64,000 nt of DNA from NCBI RefSeq assembly GCF_004028095.1, contig NZ_SBHM01000007.1, forward strand, positions 2,542,001 through 2,606,000, given 5' to 3'. How positions within the stretch are numbered: the stretch's first letter is position 1; each line of letters starts with the position of its first letter. A program made the position numbers and the translations under genes. This document shows, piece after piece, positions 33,931-42,688 of the stretch. The notes beneath the pieces were generated by a model. It did no database searches and was not told the DNA's origin. It saw only the letters and a program-made list of their open reading frames with translations. This DNA comes from Paenarthrobacter ureafaciens. Lineage in GTDB: Bacteria; Actinomycetota; Actinomycetes; Actinomycetales; Micrococcaceae.

Positions 33931-35358
33931 CTATGCCTTGTGCGCCGGGGCGGTCATGGTGGTGACATCCAGGGCCTTGTCCAGGTCCTCCTCGGAGACC
34001 TTGCCTTCGCCCTCACCCACGAAGCCAAGCTGTTCCGTGGCCTGGCGGACGGTCAAGCCGTCCTTGACGGCGAGCTTGGCGATCTTCGCGGCGTTCTCGT
34101 AACCGATGTACTTGTTCAGCGGGGTCACGATCGAGGGGGAGGCCTCGGCCAGGAAGCGTGCGCGCTCGACGTTGGCGGTGATGCCGTCGATCATCTTGTC
34201 GGCCATGACGCGGCTGGTGTTGGCCAGCAAGCGGATGGACTCAAGCAGGTTGGCGGCCATGACGGGGATGCCGACGTTGAGCTCGAAAGCGCCGTTGGTG
34301 CCGGACCATGCAATGGCGGTGTCGTTGCCGATGACCTGGGCGCACACCATGATGGACGCCTCGCAGATCACCGGGTTGACCTTGCCCGGCATGATCGAGG
34401 AGCCCGGCTGCAGGTCCGGAATCGCGATTTCGCCGAGGCCGGTGTTGGGGCCGGATCCCATCCAGCGGAGGTCATTGTTGATCTTCATGAAGGAGATCGC
34501 AATGTTGCGCAGCTGGCTGGAGCCCTCGATGAGGCCGTCGCGGTTGGCCTGGGCTTCGAAGTGGTCGCGGGCCTCGGTGAGGGGCAGGCCCGTGTCGGCT
34601 GCGAGGAGTTCAATGACGCGTTCCGGGAAGCCTGCCGGAGTGTTGATGCCGGTGCCCACGGCCGTGCCGCCCAGGGGAACCTCGGCAACGCGGGGGAGTG
34701 CGGCGTTGATGCGCTCAATGCCGTAGCGGACCTGGGCTGCGTAGCCGCCGAACTCCTGGCCGAGCGTGACCGGGGTGGCGTCCATGAGGTGCGTACGGCC
34801 GGACTTGACGACGTCCTGGAATTCAGCGGCTTTGCGCTCAAGCGATGCTGCCAGGTACTCCAACGCCGGGATCAGGTCGTTCATCAGGGCGGAGGTGGCG
34901 GCAACGTGCACGGAGGTCGGGAAGACGTCGTTGGAGGACTGGGAAGCGTTGACGTGGTCGTTGGGGTGGACCACCTTGTCGCTGCCGGCAGCGGAGAGAG
35001 CACGAGAAGCGAGTTCGGCGATGACCTCGTTGGTGTTCATGTTGGACGACGTGCCCGAACCGGTCTGGAAAACATCAATCGGGAAGTCGCCGTCGTACTT
35101 GCCGGTGGCAACCTCATCGGCTGCAGCCGCGATAGCCTCGGCGAGCTCGCCATCGAGCACCCCCAGTTCGGCGTTCGCGAGTGCAGCAGCCTTCTTGACG
35201 CGGGCAAGGGCCTCAATGTGCGCACGTTCCAGGGTCTTGCCGGAAATCGGGAAGTTCTCCACGGCGCGCTGCGTCTGGGCGCGGTACAGGGCGTTCACGG
35301 GGACGCGAACTTCGCCCATGGTGTCATGTTCAATACGGAACTCAGTGGTGGAAGTCAT
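33931..35358 (-). CDS. fumC: Class II fumarate hydratase
   Basis: TCA-cycle enzyme converting fumarate to L-malate, 475 residues, oxygen-stable tetramer. It has the [15 protein letters not shown] substrate loop, [11 protein letters not shown], the Thr/His region [16 protein letters not shown] and the superfamily signature [11 protein letters not shown]. The genomic order fum, carbonic anhydrase, DUF4245, glpX resembles Rv1098c-Rv1100. Confidence 0.97.
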   Translation of the reverse strand: MTSTTEFRIEHDTMGEVRVPVNALYRAQTQRAVENFPISGKTLERAHIEALARVKKAAALANAELGVLDGELAEAIAAAADEVATGKYDGDFPIDVFQTGSGTSSNMNTNEVIAELASRALSAAGSDKVVHPNDHVNASQSSNDVFPTSVHVAATSALMNDLIPALEYLAASLERKAAEFQDVVKSGRTHLMDATPVTLGQEFGGYAAQVRYGIERINAALPRVAEVPLGGTAVGTGINTPAGFPERVIELLAADTGLPLTEARDHFEAQANRDGLIEGSSQLRNIAISFMKINNDLRWMGSGPNTGLGEIAIPDLQPGSSIMPGKVNPVICEASIMVCAQVIGNDTAIAWSGTNGAFELNVGIPVMAANLLESIRLLANTSRVMADKMIDGITANVERARFLAEASPSIVTPLNKYIGYENAAKIAKLAVKDGLTVRQATEQLGFVGEGEGKVSEEDLDKALDVTTMTAPAHKA

Positions 35359-35412
35359 GGGGCTAGCTTAGGGCGACTTCAGGCTCCATCGAAAACCAGG
35401 AGGTCAGTGCTA

Positions 35413-35440
35413 CGTGCCCCGGCTGGAAGGCCGGGGCACG
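35413..35440 (-). terminator. Terminator of the carbonic anhydrase gene
   Basis: A perfect 11-bp stem (35413-35423 with 35430-35440) closes a 6-nt loop. It lies just downstream of the carbonic anhydrase stop on the minus strand and upstream of fumC. Confidence 0.8.
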
Positions 35441-35445
35441 AGCCC

Positions 35446-36060
35446 TTAAACGTCGCCGATCGCGGAAACAAGGGCCGCCTGGCCCTCGCCGAGCTTGTAG
35501 GAAAGGCCGATGACGGCTACGCGGCCTTCTTCAATGGCGTCGGAAATCACACGGGAGCTGTCCGCGAGGCGCTGCGCGGTCTGCTTGACGTGCTCCACCA
35601 CCATGTCGTTGACCTCTTCCTGGCCATTGCGCTTGGCCGTGAGCACCGACGGGGTAATGCGTTCGACGAGGTCCCTGATGAAGCCCGGGGGCATTTCACC
35701 GGTTTCCACGGCGCCCTTGGTGGCGGTGACTGCCCCGCAGCTGTCGTGGCCCAGGATGGCGATCAGCGGAACTTTGAGTTCGCTGATGCTGTACTCCAGC
35801 GAGCCCAGAACCGCGTCATCGATCACCTGGCCTGCTGTCCGCACCACGAAGGCGTCGCCCAGTCCGAGGTCGAAGATGATCTCTGCCGCGAGGCGCGAAT
35901 CCGCGCAGCCAAAGATGACCGCGAAAGGATTCTGGCCCTCAAGAAGCGACGAACGACGGGCCGCATCCTGGTTGGGGTGGCGGGATTCGCCGGAAACAAA
36001 GCGTTCATTACCCTCGCGCAGCCGGCGCCAGGCAAGGGCTGGAGTCAAATAAGTAGGCAC
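35446..36060 (-). CDS. Beta-class carbonic anhydrase
   Basis: Zinc enzyme interconverting CO2 and bicarbonate, 204 residues. The zinc ligands are in IFGCADSRLAAE (Cys, with the Asp/Arg dyad) and LGHDSCGAV (His and Cys). The order of motifs fits the bacterial beta class. The start is GTG 36060; a -10-like TAAAGT (36067-36072, minus strand) ends 6 nt before it and no Shine-Dalgarno is visible, so translation is probably leaderless. Confidence 0.94.
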   Translation of the reverse strand: MPTYLTPALAWRRLREGNERFVSGESRHPNQDAARRSSLLEGQNPFAVIFGCADSRLAAEIIFDLGLGDAFVVRTAGQVIDDAVLGSLEYSISELKVPLIAILGHDSCGAVTATKGAVETGEMPPGFIRDLVERITPSVLTAKRNGQEEVNDMVVEHVKQTAQRLADSSRVISDAIEEGRVAVIGLSYKLGEGQAALVSAIGDV

Positions 36061-36112
36061 CTTATTACTTTACGGCGCGCGACCCTTAGGTCACGAAGTG
36101 TTGCGTCCGGCG

Positions 36113-36799
36113 TCAGGGAGCCGGAGTCGTGGCCGGCGCACCGGCCTCAGGAGCCTCGTCTGCGGACTTCACGACGGCGGCAGCCAGGGCCGCGAATTCC
36201 TCAAGGTTCGCTGTGCCGCTGAGGATGATGGTGGTGCCTTTGTACTCGAGGGTCATGCTGCGCTTTTCCTTGCCGGAATCGCGAAGCTCCCAGTCCTGTC
36301 CGCCGGCGTTCCGGGTACCCGTCACGGGCAGGTTGCCGGTCTGCTGGAGGACCCAGGTGGGGTTCGCTTCCCGCGTCTGGGTCAGGCCGATGAATGCTTC
36401 CTTCGGCGTCAGGTAGCCGACTTCCCACGTGGGGACGCCTGTACCCGTGCCGCTTTCCCAACGGGCGTAGTTGGGCCGGAATGTGTCACCGGTATCCGGA
36501 GTTACGGGTGTGAATCCGGCCACATCCGCAGCGTTCCGGGCGATCGCAGGGACGTCGACGGCGGGCCGGAAGTTCTCGCCCTTGGGGGCCGGATTCATCA
36601 AGACCACAGGAAGGAATGCGAGGACGCAGAGGACCAGGGCAATAACCATGCCGATGACCGAAGCATTGGCGCGTTTTGCCGCCTTCGCCGCAATGACGGG
36701 TTTGTACGGGGCTTCCGAGGCGTCCGGGGCGTTGGTCGAATGGGGCTCCGGGGCGGTCTGGCCATTGCCGGCGACGGGCTTGTCCTGCGTTTCACTCAC
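36113..36799 (-). CDS. DUF4245 membrane-anchored protein
   Basis: Conserved actinobacterial protein of about 228 residues, function unknown. The N-terminal ~45 residues are hydrophilic. One transmembrane helix (about 48-68, SVIGMVIALVLCVLAFLPVV) follows. The extracytoplasmic DUF4245 domain contains FTPVTPDTGDTFRPNYARWES, quoted in part as FRPNYARWES, and ends in an Ala/Pro-rich tail. GTG 36799 directly follows GGAAGG, which is unusually close. It is divergent from glpX, the neighbour order seen for Rv1100 and Rv1099c. Confidence 0.82.
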   Translation of the reverse strand: MSETQDKPVAGNGQTAPEPHSTNAPDASEAPYKPVIAAKAAKRANASVIGMVIALVLCVLAFLPVVLMNPAPKGENFRPAVDVPAIARNAADVAGFTPVTPDTGDTFRPNYARWESGTGTGVPTWEVGYLTPKEAFIGLTQTREANPTWVLQQTGNLPVTGTRNAGGQDWELRDSGKEKRSMTLEYKGTTIILSGTANLEEFAALAAAVVKSADEAPEAGAPATTPAP

Positions 36800-36984
36800 C
36801 CTTCCATAGTCCCTTATCGCCGCACCTAACACACAACCGGGAACCTCACCGCGGGTATTGCGGGCGGTGGTCATCCAGAGGCTCCAAGCCGCTCCGGCGA
36901 CTATGATCGTTGGTAGGGACCCCGGGTTAGCCCCAGTGCAACCGTGTCCGGCCCCGTGAATCGTCACTCGAAGAAGAGGTTCAA

Positions 36985-38022
36985 GTGTCTCCTGCACCAA
37001 TGACCCAGCAGTATTCCACGATTTCGCCGTCGCTCGCCGTCGGCACCGACGAACCCGACCGCAACCTCGCGCTGGAACTCGTCCGTGTCACCGAGGCCGC
37101 GGCTATTGCCGGTGGCCACTGGGTTGGTTTCGGCGACAAGAACAAGGCAGACGGCGCCGCCGTGGATGCCATGCGTTCGTTCCTTCACACCGTCCACTTC
37201 AACGGCGTCGTGGTGATTGGTGAAGGCGAAAAAGACGAAGCCCCCATGCTGTTCAACGGTGAGCAGGTTGGCGACGGCACCGGCCCCGAATGCGACGTCG
37301 CCGTCGACCCCATCGACGGAACCCGCCTGACCGCCCTTGGCATCAACAACGCCCTTGCAGTCCTGGCGGTTGCCGAGCGCGGATCAATGTTCGACCCCTC
37401 GGCCGTCTTCTACATGGAGAAGCTCGTCACGGGCCCCGAAGCCGCCGACATGGTGGACCTCCGCCTCCCGGTCAAGCAGAACCTGCACCTCATTGCCAAG
37501 GCAAAGGGCGTCAAGGTCAACCAGCTCAACGTCATGATCCTTGACCGCGACCGCCACCGCCCGCTCGTGGAGGAAATCCGCGAAGCAGGTGCGCGCACCA
37601 AGTTCATCATGGACGGCGACGTAGCCGGCGCCATTGCCGCCGCCCGTACCGGCACCGGCGTCGACGCCCTCATGGGCATCGGCGGCACCCCCGAAGGCAT
37701 CGTTGCAGCCTGCGCCATCAAGTCCTTGGGCGGCGTGATCCAGGGCCGTCTCTGGCCCACCTCCGATGACGAGAAGCAGAAGGCCATCGACGCCGGCCAC
37801 GACCTCGACCGCGTGCTGTCCACCAACGACCTCGTCACCTCGGACAACTGCTACTTCGCAGCAACGGGCATCACCGACGGCGACCTCCTGCGCGGCGTCC
37901 GCTACACCAAGGACCGCGTGGTCACCCAGTCGATCGTCATGCGCTCCAAGTCCGGAACCGTGCGCTTCGTGGACGCAGAGCACCTGGCGTCCAAGTGGGA
38001 GACGTACGCGCGCAAGGCTTAG
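36985..38022 (+). CDS. glpX: Class II fructose-1,6-bisphosphatase
   Basis: Gluconeogenic phosphatase converting fructose 1,6-bisphosphate to fructose 6-phosphate, 345 residues. Metal and substrate motifs include VVVIGEGEKDEAPML, VDPIDGTRLTA and MDGDVAGAIA, followed by MGIGGTPEGIVAACAIK. GTG 36985 has AAGAGG 6 nt upstream; ATG 37000 is an alternative. It is the main FBPase in many actinobacteria. Repeat copy B begins 27 nt after its stop. Confidence 0.96.
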   Translation: MSPAPMTQQYSTISPSLAVGTDEPDRNLALELVRVTEAAAIAGGHWVGFGDKNKADGAAVDAMRSFLHTVHFNGVVVIGEGEKDEAPMLFNGEQVGDGTGPECDVAVDPIDGTRLTALGINNALAVLAVAERGSMFDPSAVFYMEKLVTGPEAADMVDLRLPVKQNLHLIAKAKGVKVNQLNVMILDRDRHRPLVEEIREAGARTKFIMDGDVAGAIAAARTGTGVDALMGIGGTPEGIVAACAIKSLGGVIQGRLWPTSDDEKQKAIDAGHDLDRVLSTNDLVTSDNCYFAATGITDGDLLRGVRYTKDRVVTQSIVMRSKSGTVRFVDAEHLASKWETYARKA

Positions 38023-38048
38023 TACCCCCGGCTCATCGCGCCCTGGGC

Positions 38049-38130
38049 GCGAAAGGCGCCCCACCGCTCTGCGGCCATCTCCTCGTTCCTCGTCGATTTG
38101 ATGCCGCTGACGCGATGGGGCGCCTTTCGC
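38049..38130. repeat. Structured repeat element, copy B (15-bp stem, 52-nt loop)
   Basis: A perfect 15-bp stem pairs GCGAAAGGCGCCCCA (38049-38063) with 38116-38130. The 52-nt loop contains CTCTGCG, CTCGTTCCTCG, ATTTGA and CGCTG in the same order as in copy A, and an internal mini-hairpin CCGC-TCT-GCGG. It starts 27 nt after the glpX stop (26-nt gap) and precedes the convergent femAB gene. The outer stem sequence differs from copy A while the loop blocks are kept. Confidence 0.82.
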
Positions 38131-38181
38131 TATCCTGGTGCGTTTGGTGCCGCGGTTAATCCTTGGCGCTTCTTGGGGTGA

Positions 38182-39144
38182 TTAGGGGCGGGGGAGTTTG
38201 TTGCGGAGGGTTTTTGCTGTGTCGCGGAGTTTCCTGGCCAGTTGGTAGGCGCCGTAGCGGGCTTTGTTGACCGGGAGGTCCCAGGTGCCGGGGTAGGACA
38301 CCCCGCGTCCGCCGAAGGACTTCTTGAAGGCCGTGAAGCCCGCCCACTTGTGGTCCGGTTCGCCTTCCGGGGCCACGCCCCACAGGTCCACGTGCTTGAG
38401 GCCCTTCTCCTTGGCATCGGCCATGAGGTTGACCAGCAAAGGGATGCCCGCGCTGAGCTTCCGGTGGGCGTCGTCCAGGGCTGCATGGGCATAGACGCGG
38501 GTATCGGTGGAGTCGTAGGCGAAGGCCGCCGCGATCGGCTCGCCCTCAAGCTCGGCGATGAACAACGTGCCCGCGCCGGAGGGAAGCAGCGACTGCGCAA
38601 CGGTGGTCAGGTATCCGTCACTCTGCGGCTTGAATCCGTTCCGGGCCGCGGTGAGGTGCAGGAAGTGCAGCAGGACGGAAATGTCGGCGGGGTCCTGCGA
38701 CGTCCGGAACGTCACACCCTTCTTGTGGATGTTGCGGTAAAGGTTGCGGTTGGTCGGCTTCATCCCGGCCAGCACCTCCTTGAAGTCCCCTTCAAGGTCA
38801 ACCACCCAGCTCAGCTCCGGCTGCTGGTTGACCGGCGCCGGCCGCAGCCCGCGGGCTCGCAGGAGGGGTCCGGCGTCGGACGTTGTGAATCCTGCCGCGA
38901 CGGGCTCCATGCGCACGAAGACAGCATGGACCTCCTTGGCCAGGGTCACCAGAGCCGCCGTGGCGGCGTCGAACGCTTCCACGGAATCCGCCACGGGTCC
39001 GTAGGGGGAGTAGAGAACCTTGCCGGCGGGGTTTTTTTCCTCGATCGCGAGGAAGCTCCAGCCTGGTCCCGATTTCTCATGGACCCGGCGGCCGAGGGCA
39101 CGCTGGACATCGGCCCACGCGGGCGTCTGCAGGAAATGGTCCAT
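38182..39144 (-). CDS. FemAB-type peptidoglycan bridge aminoacyltransferase
   Basis: Aminoacyl-tRNA-dependent enzyme of the FemA/FemB/FemX family (double GNAT-like fold), 320 residues, that adds residues to the peptidoglycan interpeptide bridge on lipid II. Features include QTPAWADVQRALG at the N-terminus, MKPTNRNLYRNIHKKGVTF, and the C-terminal GVAPEGEPDHKWAGFTAFKKSFGG (quoted in part as HKWAGFTAFKKSFGG). Arthrobacter walls carry Ala/Ser/Thr bridges, which such enzymes make; the residue added is not predictable. It is 2 nt downstream of manA. Confidence 0.9.
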   Translation of the reverse strand: MDHFLQTPAWADVQRALGRRVHEKSGPGWSFLAIEEKNPAGKVLYSPYGPVADSVEAFDAATAALVTLAKEVHAVFVRMEPVAAGFTTSDAGPLLRARGLRPAPVNQQPELSWVVDLEGDFKEVLAGMKPTNRNLYRNIHKKGVTFRTSQDPADISVLLHFLHLTAARNGFKPQSDGYLTTVAQSLLPSGAGTLFIAELEGEPIAAAFAYDSTDTRVYAHAALDDAHRKLSAGIPLLVNLMADAKEKGLKHVDLWGVAPEGEPDHKWAGFTAFKKSFGGRGVSYPGTWDLPVNKARYGAYQLARKLRDTAKTLRNKLPRP

Positions 39145-39146
39145 GC

Positions 39147-40397
39147 TTATTTCCCCAGTCCGGTGGTCACGGCGAAGGCCACGCTGGTCCCCGTGGCACC
39201 CTGGACAGGGTGTACGTTGACCGGGTTCTCAATCTCCGGGATGAACGCGGCGCCACCGCGCTGCACGCGGAGATCGCTCCTGGGGGAGTCGAGGACCACT
39301 GCTCCGGCAATAACCACGACGACGGCCGGACCGGTTTGTGCCAACGGCACCGGGGCTGCGTCCGGACCCAGTTCGATCCGTTGGAGCTGGAATTCCTTGA
39401 AAGGCGGACGGTACAGTTCCTGCCCGAATTCCGTGCCCTCGGCCAACACCCTGGGCACGCCCAAAGACTCGAAGCGGACGGTCTTGAGCAGTTCGGCCAC
39501 ATCCACATGCTTTGGCGTGAGCCCGCCGCGGAGCACGTTGTCCGAGGACGCCATGACCTCAATGCCCAAGCCCCGGATGTAGGCGTGGATGTTCCCGGCA
39601 GGGAGGTAGATTGCCTGCCCCGGCTCCAAGGACACAAGGTTCAGCAGCAGCGAAATGAGGACGCCGGGATCGCCGGGGAAGGCGTCGTTGATGTCCAGCA
39701 GGGTGGTCAGCGCTTCCTGGTGCGGTTCCCGCGGCGCACCTGCGCGGAGCACGGATTCCACGGCGACCACGGCTCCGGAAACCGTGCGTCCACCTTCAAT
39801 CAGCCGGGTAAAAGCGGCCCGGAGCGCTGCGGACTCGTCAGGCTGGCCAAGATCGGCGATGACGCCCGTAATGGTGTCCGGGACATCCATGGCTGCCGAA
39901 TCCAGGATCGTCGCAAGGTGTACGAAGATGCTCTTCGCGGCTGCGGCGGACCGGAAACCGCACAGGGCCCGGAACGGCGTCAGTGCGAAGATCATCTCCG
40001 GCTTGTGGTTGTCATCGCGGTAGTTCCGCTCGGCGGCATCGGCGGGCAACCCCGTAGCATTCTCCCGCGCGAAACCCTCGCGCGCCTGTTCCAGGCTCGG
40101 GTGTACCTGCAGGGACAGCGGCTGCTCAGCTGCGAGGACCTTGGTCAGGAAGGGCAGCCGGGGGCCGAACTCCGCCAGGCTCTCTGCGCCCAGATGGTGC
40201 AGCGGGTTCGAGGCGATCAATTCATCCAGGGACTGCGTCACGCCGTTGGGGTGGATGGCGGTGGACGGCGAATCCGGATGGGCCCCGATCCAAAGCTCCG
40301 CTTCCGGACCGCCCGAAGCGGGCCGCCCCAGCAAGTCCGCGATCGCCGTCGTCGAACCCCACACGTAGGGCCGCAAAACATTCTCAATCTGATACAC
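39147..40397 (-). CDS. manA: Mannose-6-phosphate isomerase, class I
   Basis: Zinc cupin enzyme interconverting mannose 6-phosphate and fructose 6-phosphate, 416 residues. Features are LRPYVWGSTTAIADLLGR, the metal-binding QVHPSLEQA and DDNHKPEMIFAL, and the C-terminal YLPAGNIHAYIRGLGIEVMA. It supplies mannose for GDP-mannose, glycans and the protein O-mannosyltransferase encoded at 60.7 kb. The start is GTG with AAGGA upstream. It lies between the LCP and FemAB genes in what looks like one operon. Confidence 0.95.
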   Translation of the reverse strand: MYQIENVLRPYVWGSTTAIADLLGRPASGGPEAELWIGAHPDSPSTAIHPNGVTQSLDELIASNPLHHLGAESLAEFGPRLPFLTKVLAAEQPLSLQVHPSLEQAREGFARENATGLPADAAERNYRDDNHKPEMIFALTPFRALCGFRSAAAAKSIFVHLATILDSAAMDVPDTITGVIADLGQPDESAALRAAFTRLIEGGRTVSGAVVAVESVLRAGAPREPHQEALTTLLDINDAFPGDPGVLISLLLNLVSLEPGQAIYLPAGNIHAYIRGLGIEVMASSDNVLRGGLTPKHVDVAELLKTVRFESLGVPRVLAEGTEFGQELYRPPFKEFQLQRIELGPDAAPVPLAQTGPAVVVVIAGAVVLDSPRSDLRVQRGGAAFIPEIENPVNVHPVQGATGTSVAFAVTTGLGK

Positions 40398-40442
40398 GGA
40401 AAGAAGTCCTTATGTTGCTCGGAATGGGATGAAAAGGGGCGG

Positions 40443-42113
40443 TTAGAGCGGGGCGCACTGGCCATTGGTGGCCACGAGGTTACGGATACCCTGTTCGTCG
40501 CCCTGCGCTTTGAGGCCGTTGAGCAGTTCCTCGGTGATCGGGGTGCCGTCAGGGGTGGTAGTGACCGGAGTGAAGTCCGGCGACGACGGCGAGGGCTGCT
40601 GGCCGGCAGGCTTGAGTGCCACTGGCTGGACGGCTGCCTGCTGTTGGAGGGAGAGCTGCGGTTGAACCGGACCGGAGGCGGCTATTGGGCCCGCTCCCTG
40701 CACGGTGTTGGACACCATGGAGTCGTTGGCCTTGGGTCCGTTGGAAGGCGTCAGCAGTTGCTGGACCCTTGAATGGATCAGGTCGAAATCGGGCACCGTG
40801 GAGAAGGAGGCGTCGAAGTCCGGCGGGCCGATGGTGAGGCGCTTGACCGGCTGGTTCTTCGATTTCAAAGCGAGGTCGACGAAGCTGCCCAGCTGGGAGG
40901 ACGAGATGTTCGAATCCACCACCTTGGTTCCTGCGTTGGCGATGTCCTCGAACTTCGTCAGCAGGGTTGCCGGATCCAACTGCTTCAGCATGGCCTGCTG
41001 CACGCACTGCTGGCGGGCGATGCGGGCGTAGTCGTCCACGAACTCGCGGGACCGTCCGTACCACAGGGCGTGGAAGCCATCCAGGTGCTGGTCGCCGGCC
41101 GGGATCCAACCGTCAGGCATGCCGTGGATTCCGTTGGCTTCGTCGGTGACGGGACCGCTGATGGGAACCCAGCCGCCGGCCTTGATGCGGATGCCGCCCA
41201 TGGCATCGATCAATTTTGCGAAACCATCCATGTCCACCAGGACATAGGCCTGGACCGTGATGCCAAGTGTTCCGGACACAGCCTCAAGGGTGGCTTGGGC
41301 CCCGGGGTCTGCCACACCGGGGTACAGGTCCTGGTAGTTGTTGGTGACTTCCGTGTTGACGGCGTTGATGAGGCACTCGTCGCCGCAGTTGTACCCGTCG
41401 GGGTAGATCTTGCGCATCGGCGAATCTTCGCTGAACTGCGCGTTCTGGAGGTTTCGGGGCACCGAGATGATGGCGCTTTCGCCGGTCCTGGCGTCCACGC
41501 TGATGACGGAGAGGCTGTCCGGACGGCGGCCGGTGCGGTCATCTCCGGCGTCGCCGCCCATCATGAGGAAGTTGTAGCGTCCGTCCACCGGGTCAATGGC
41601 GGGCCCGGCATTGAAGATGCTGCTGATCGCGTTCCTGCTGACATTCAGGACGTAGGCGAGGTAGCCGAGTGAACCGCTCCCCAGGACAGTGGCAGCGACC
41701 AGCATGACGGCGATGATGGGCCGCATGCCCGGGGCCAGCAAAACCGGACGGATGATCCGGAGGGTGTTGAGGAACAGGAAGGCCCAGCCAAGGGCCAAGG
41801 CAATGAGCACCACGATGATCACAAGGGAGCCGACGGGGTGCGTCACTATGCCCAGCAGGAGGCTGCGGTTCAGGGCGGCGATCAGTAAAGCCAGGATCGC
41901 TACCGCCCAGACTGCGAGGGTTACGCGCAGGGCAAGGCGGCCGAGTTTCCGGTCGCCGGCTACGATCTGGGCGCTGCCGGGGACGAACAAGGTGAGGAGG
42001 ACCAGCACGAACGCGCGTTTGGTCCGCACCGGGGCGCTGGCCCCGGACGGATATCTGACGGGATCAGTCAGGGCTCCGCCTGGCTGACGGGTGTTCTGGT
42101 TCATGGTGGTCAT
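40443..42113 (-). CDS. LCP (LytR-CpsA-Psr) family wall polymer ligase
   Basis: Membrane-bound phosphotransferase of 556 residues that attaches lipid-linked glycopolymers to peptidoglycan. The N-terminal ~165 residues hold about four transmembrane helices, more than the single helix of classical LCP proteins. The extracytoplasmic LCP domain (about 180-420) has RRPDSLSVISVDARTG, SVPRNLQNAQ and the Arg-rich RSREFVDDYARIARQQ. A Pro/Gln/Ser-rich C-terminal tail ends the protein. Its Shine-Dalgarno AGGAAGG overlaps the purE stop codon, so it is translated from the purKE message. Confidence 0.92.
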   Translation of the reverse strand: MTTMNQNTRQPGGALTDPVRYPSGASAPVRTKRAFVLVLLTLFVPGSAQIVAGDRKLGRLALRVTLAVWAVAILALLIAALNRSLLLGIVTHPVGSLVIIVVLIALALGWAFLFLNTLRIIRPVLLAPGMRPIIAVMLVAATVLGSGSLGYLAYVLNVSRNAISSIFNAGPAIDPVDGRYNFLMMGGDAGDDRTGRRPDSLSVISVDARTGESAIISVPRNLQNAQFSEDSPMRKIYPDGYNCGDECLINAVNTEVTNNYQDLYPGVADPGAQATLEAVSGTLGITVQAYVLVDMDGFAKLIDAMGGIRIKAGGWVPISGPVTDEANGIHGMPDGWIPAGDQHLDGFHALWYGRSREFVDDYARIARQQCVQQAMLKQLDPATLLTKFEDIANAGTKVVDSNISSSQLGSFVDLALKSKNQPVKRLTIGPPDFDASFSTVPDFDLIHSRVQQLLTPSNGPKANDSMVSNTVQGAGPIAASGPVQPQLSLQQQAAVQPVALKPAGQQPSPSSPDFTPVTTTPDGTPITEELLNGLKAQGDEQGIRNLVATNGQCAPL

Positions 42114-42124
42114 CCGCGGCCTTC

Positions 42125-42688
42125 CTAGCGGGTGCTCCCCTCGGAAGTGTTTGCGGAAGCGAAGACCTCGCTGACTTTCTGCCGCAGGTTTTCGCCCTTC
42201 CTGGTGGCGGTATCGTTCAGCTCCCGGGCGAAGGTGAGGAGGTCGTCGCGGAGGCGGACAGCGAGGTCGTCAGTTCCTGATGCCAGCATCCGGACGGCCA
42301 GCAAGCCTGCGTTCCGGGCACCGGCGATCGAGACGGTGGCCACCGGAACGCCGGCAGGCATCTGGACGATGGACAACAACGAGTCCATGCCATCCAGGGT
42401 CTTCAAGGGAACGGGAACACCAATCACGGGAAGGGGCGTGACGGAGGCCAGCATGCCCGGCAGGTGTGCCGCTCCGCCGGCGCCGGCGATGATGACGCGA
42501 AGTCCGCGCTCATGGGCGGTCTGGCCGTACCGGATCATCTCCGTGGGCATCCGGTGGGCGGAAACGACGTCTGCCTCGAACGGAATGCCGAACTCCGCCA
42601 AAGCATCGGCCGCGGCCTCCATGACCGGCCAGTCCGAATCCGAACCCATCACGAGGCCTACCAAGGGAGCGACGGTGGGGTTTGTCAT
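42125..42688 (-). CDS. purE: N5-carboxyaminoimidazole ribonucleotide mutase
   Basis: Purine biosynthesis enzyme converting N5-CAIR to CAIR, 187 residues. The N-terminal substrate loop [10 protein letters not shown] and the SAHRMP motif are intact, as is [14 protein letters not shown]. It overlaps purK by four bases and precedes the LCP gene by 11 nt. Confidence 0.97.
   Translation of the reverse strand: MTNPTVAPLVGLVMGSDSDWPVMEAAADALAEFGIPFEADVVSAHRMPTEMIRYGQTAHERGLRVIIAGAGGAAHLPGMLASVTPLPVIGVPVPLKTLDGMDSLLSIVQMPAGVPVATVSIAGARNAGLLAVRMLASGTDDLAVRLRDDLLTFARELNDTATRKGENLRQKVSEVFASANTSEGSTR

Noticed and set aside
33907..36222. 771-codon plus-strand frame across fumC and the carbonic anhydrase gene
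   Set aside because: Both minus-strand genes are unmistakable ([22 protein letters not shown]). The plus frame would run through their shared terminator.
31751..38130. The two structured elements as plain rho-independent terminators
   Set aside because: Terminators have short loops and a T tract. These have 52-53 nt loops with conserved sequence and no T tract, so they were kept as a repeat family candidate.
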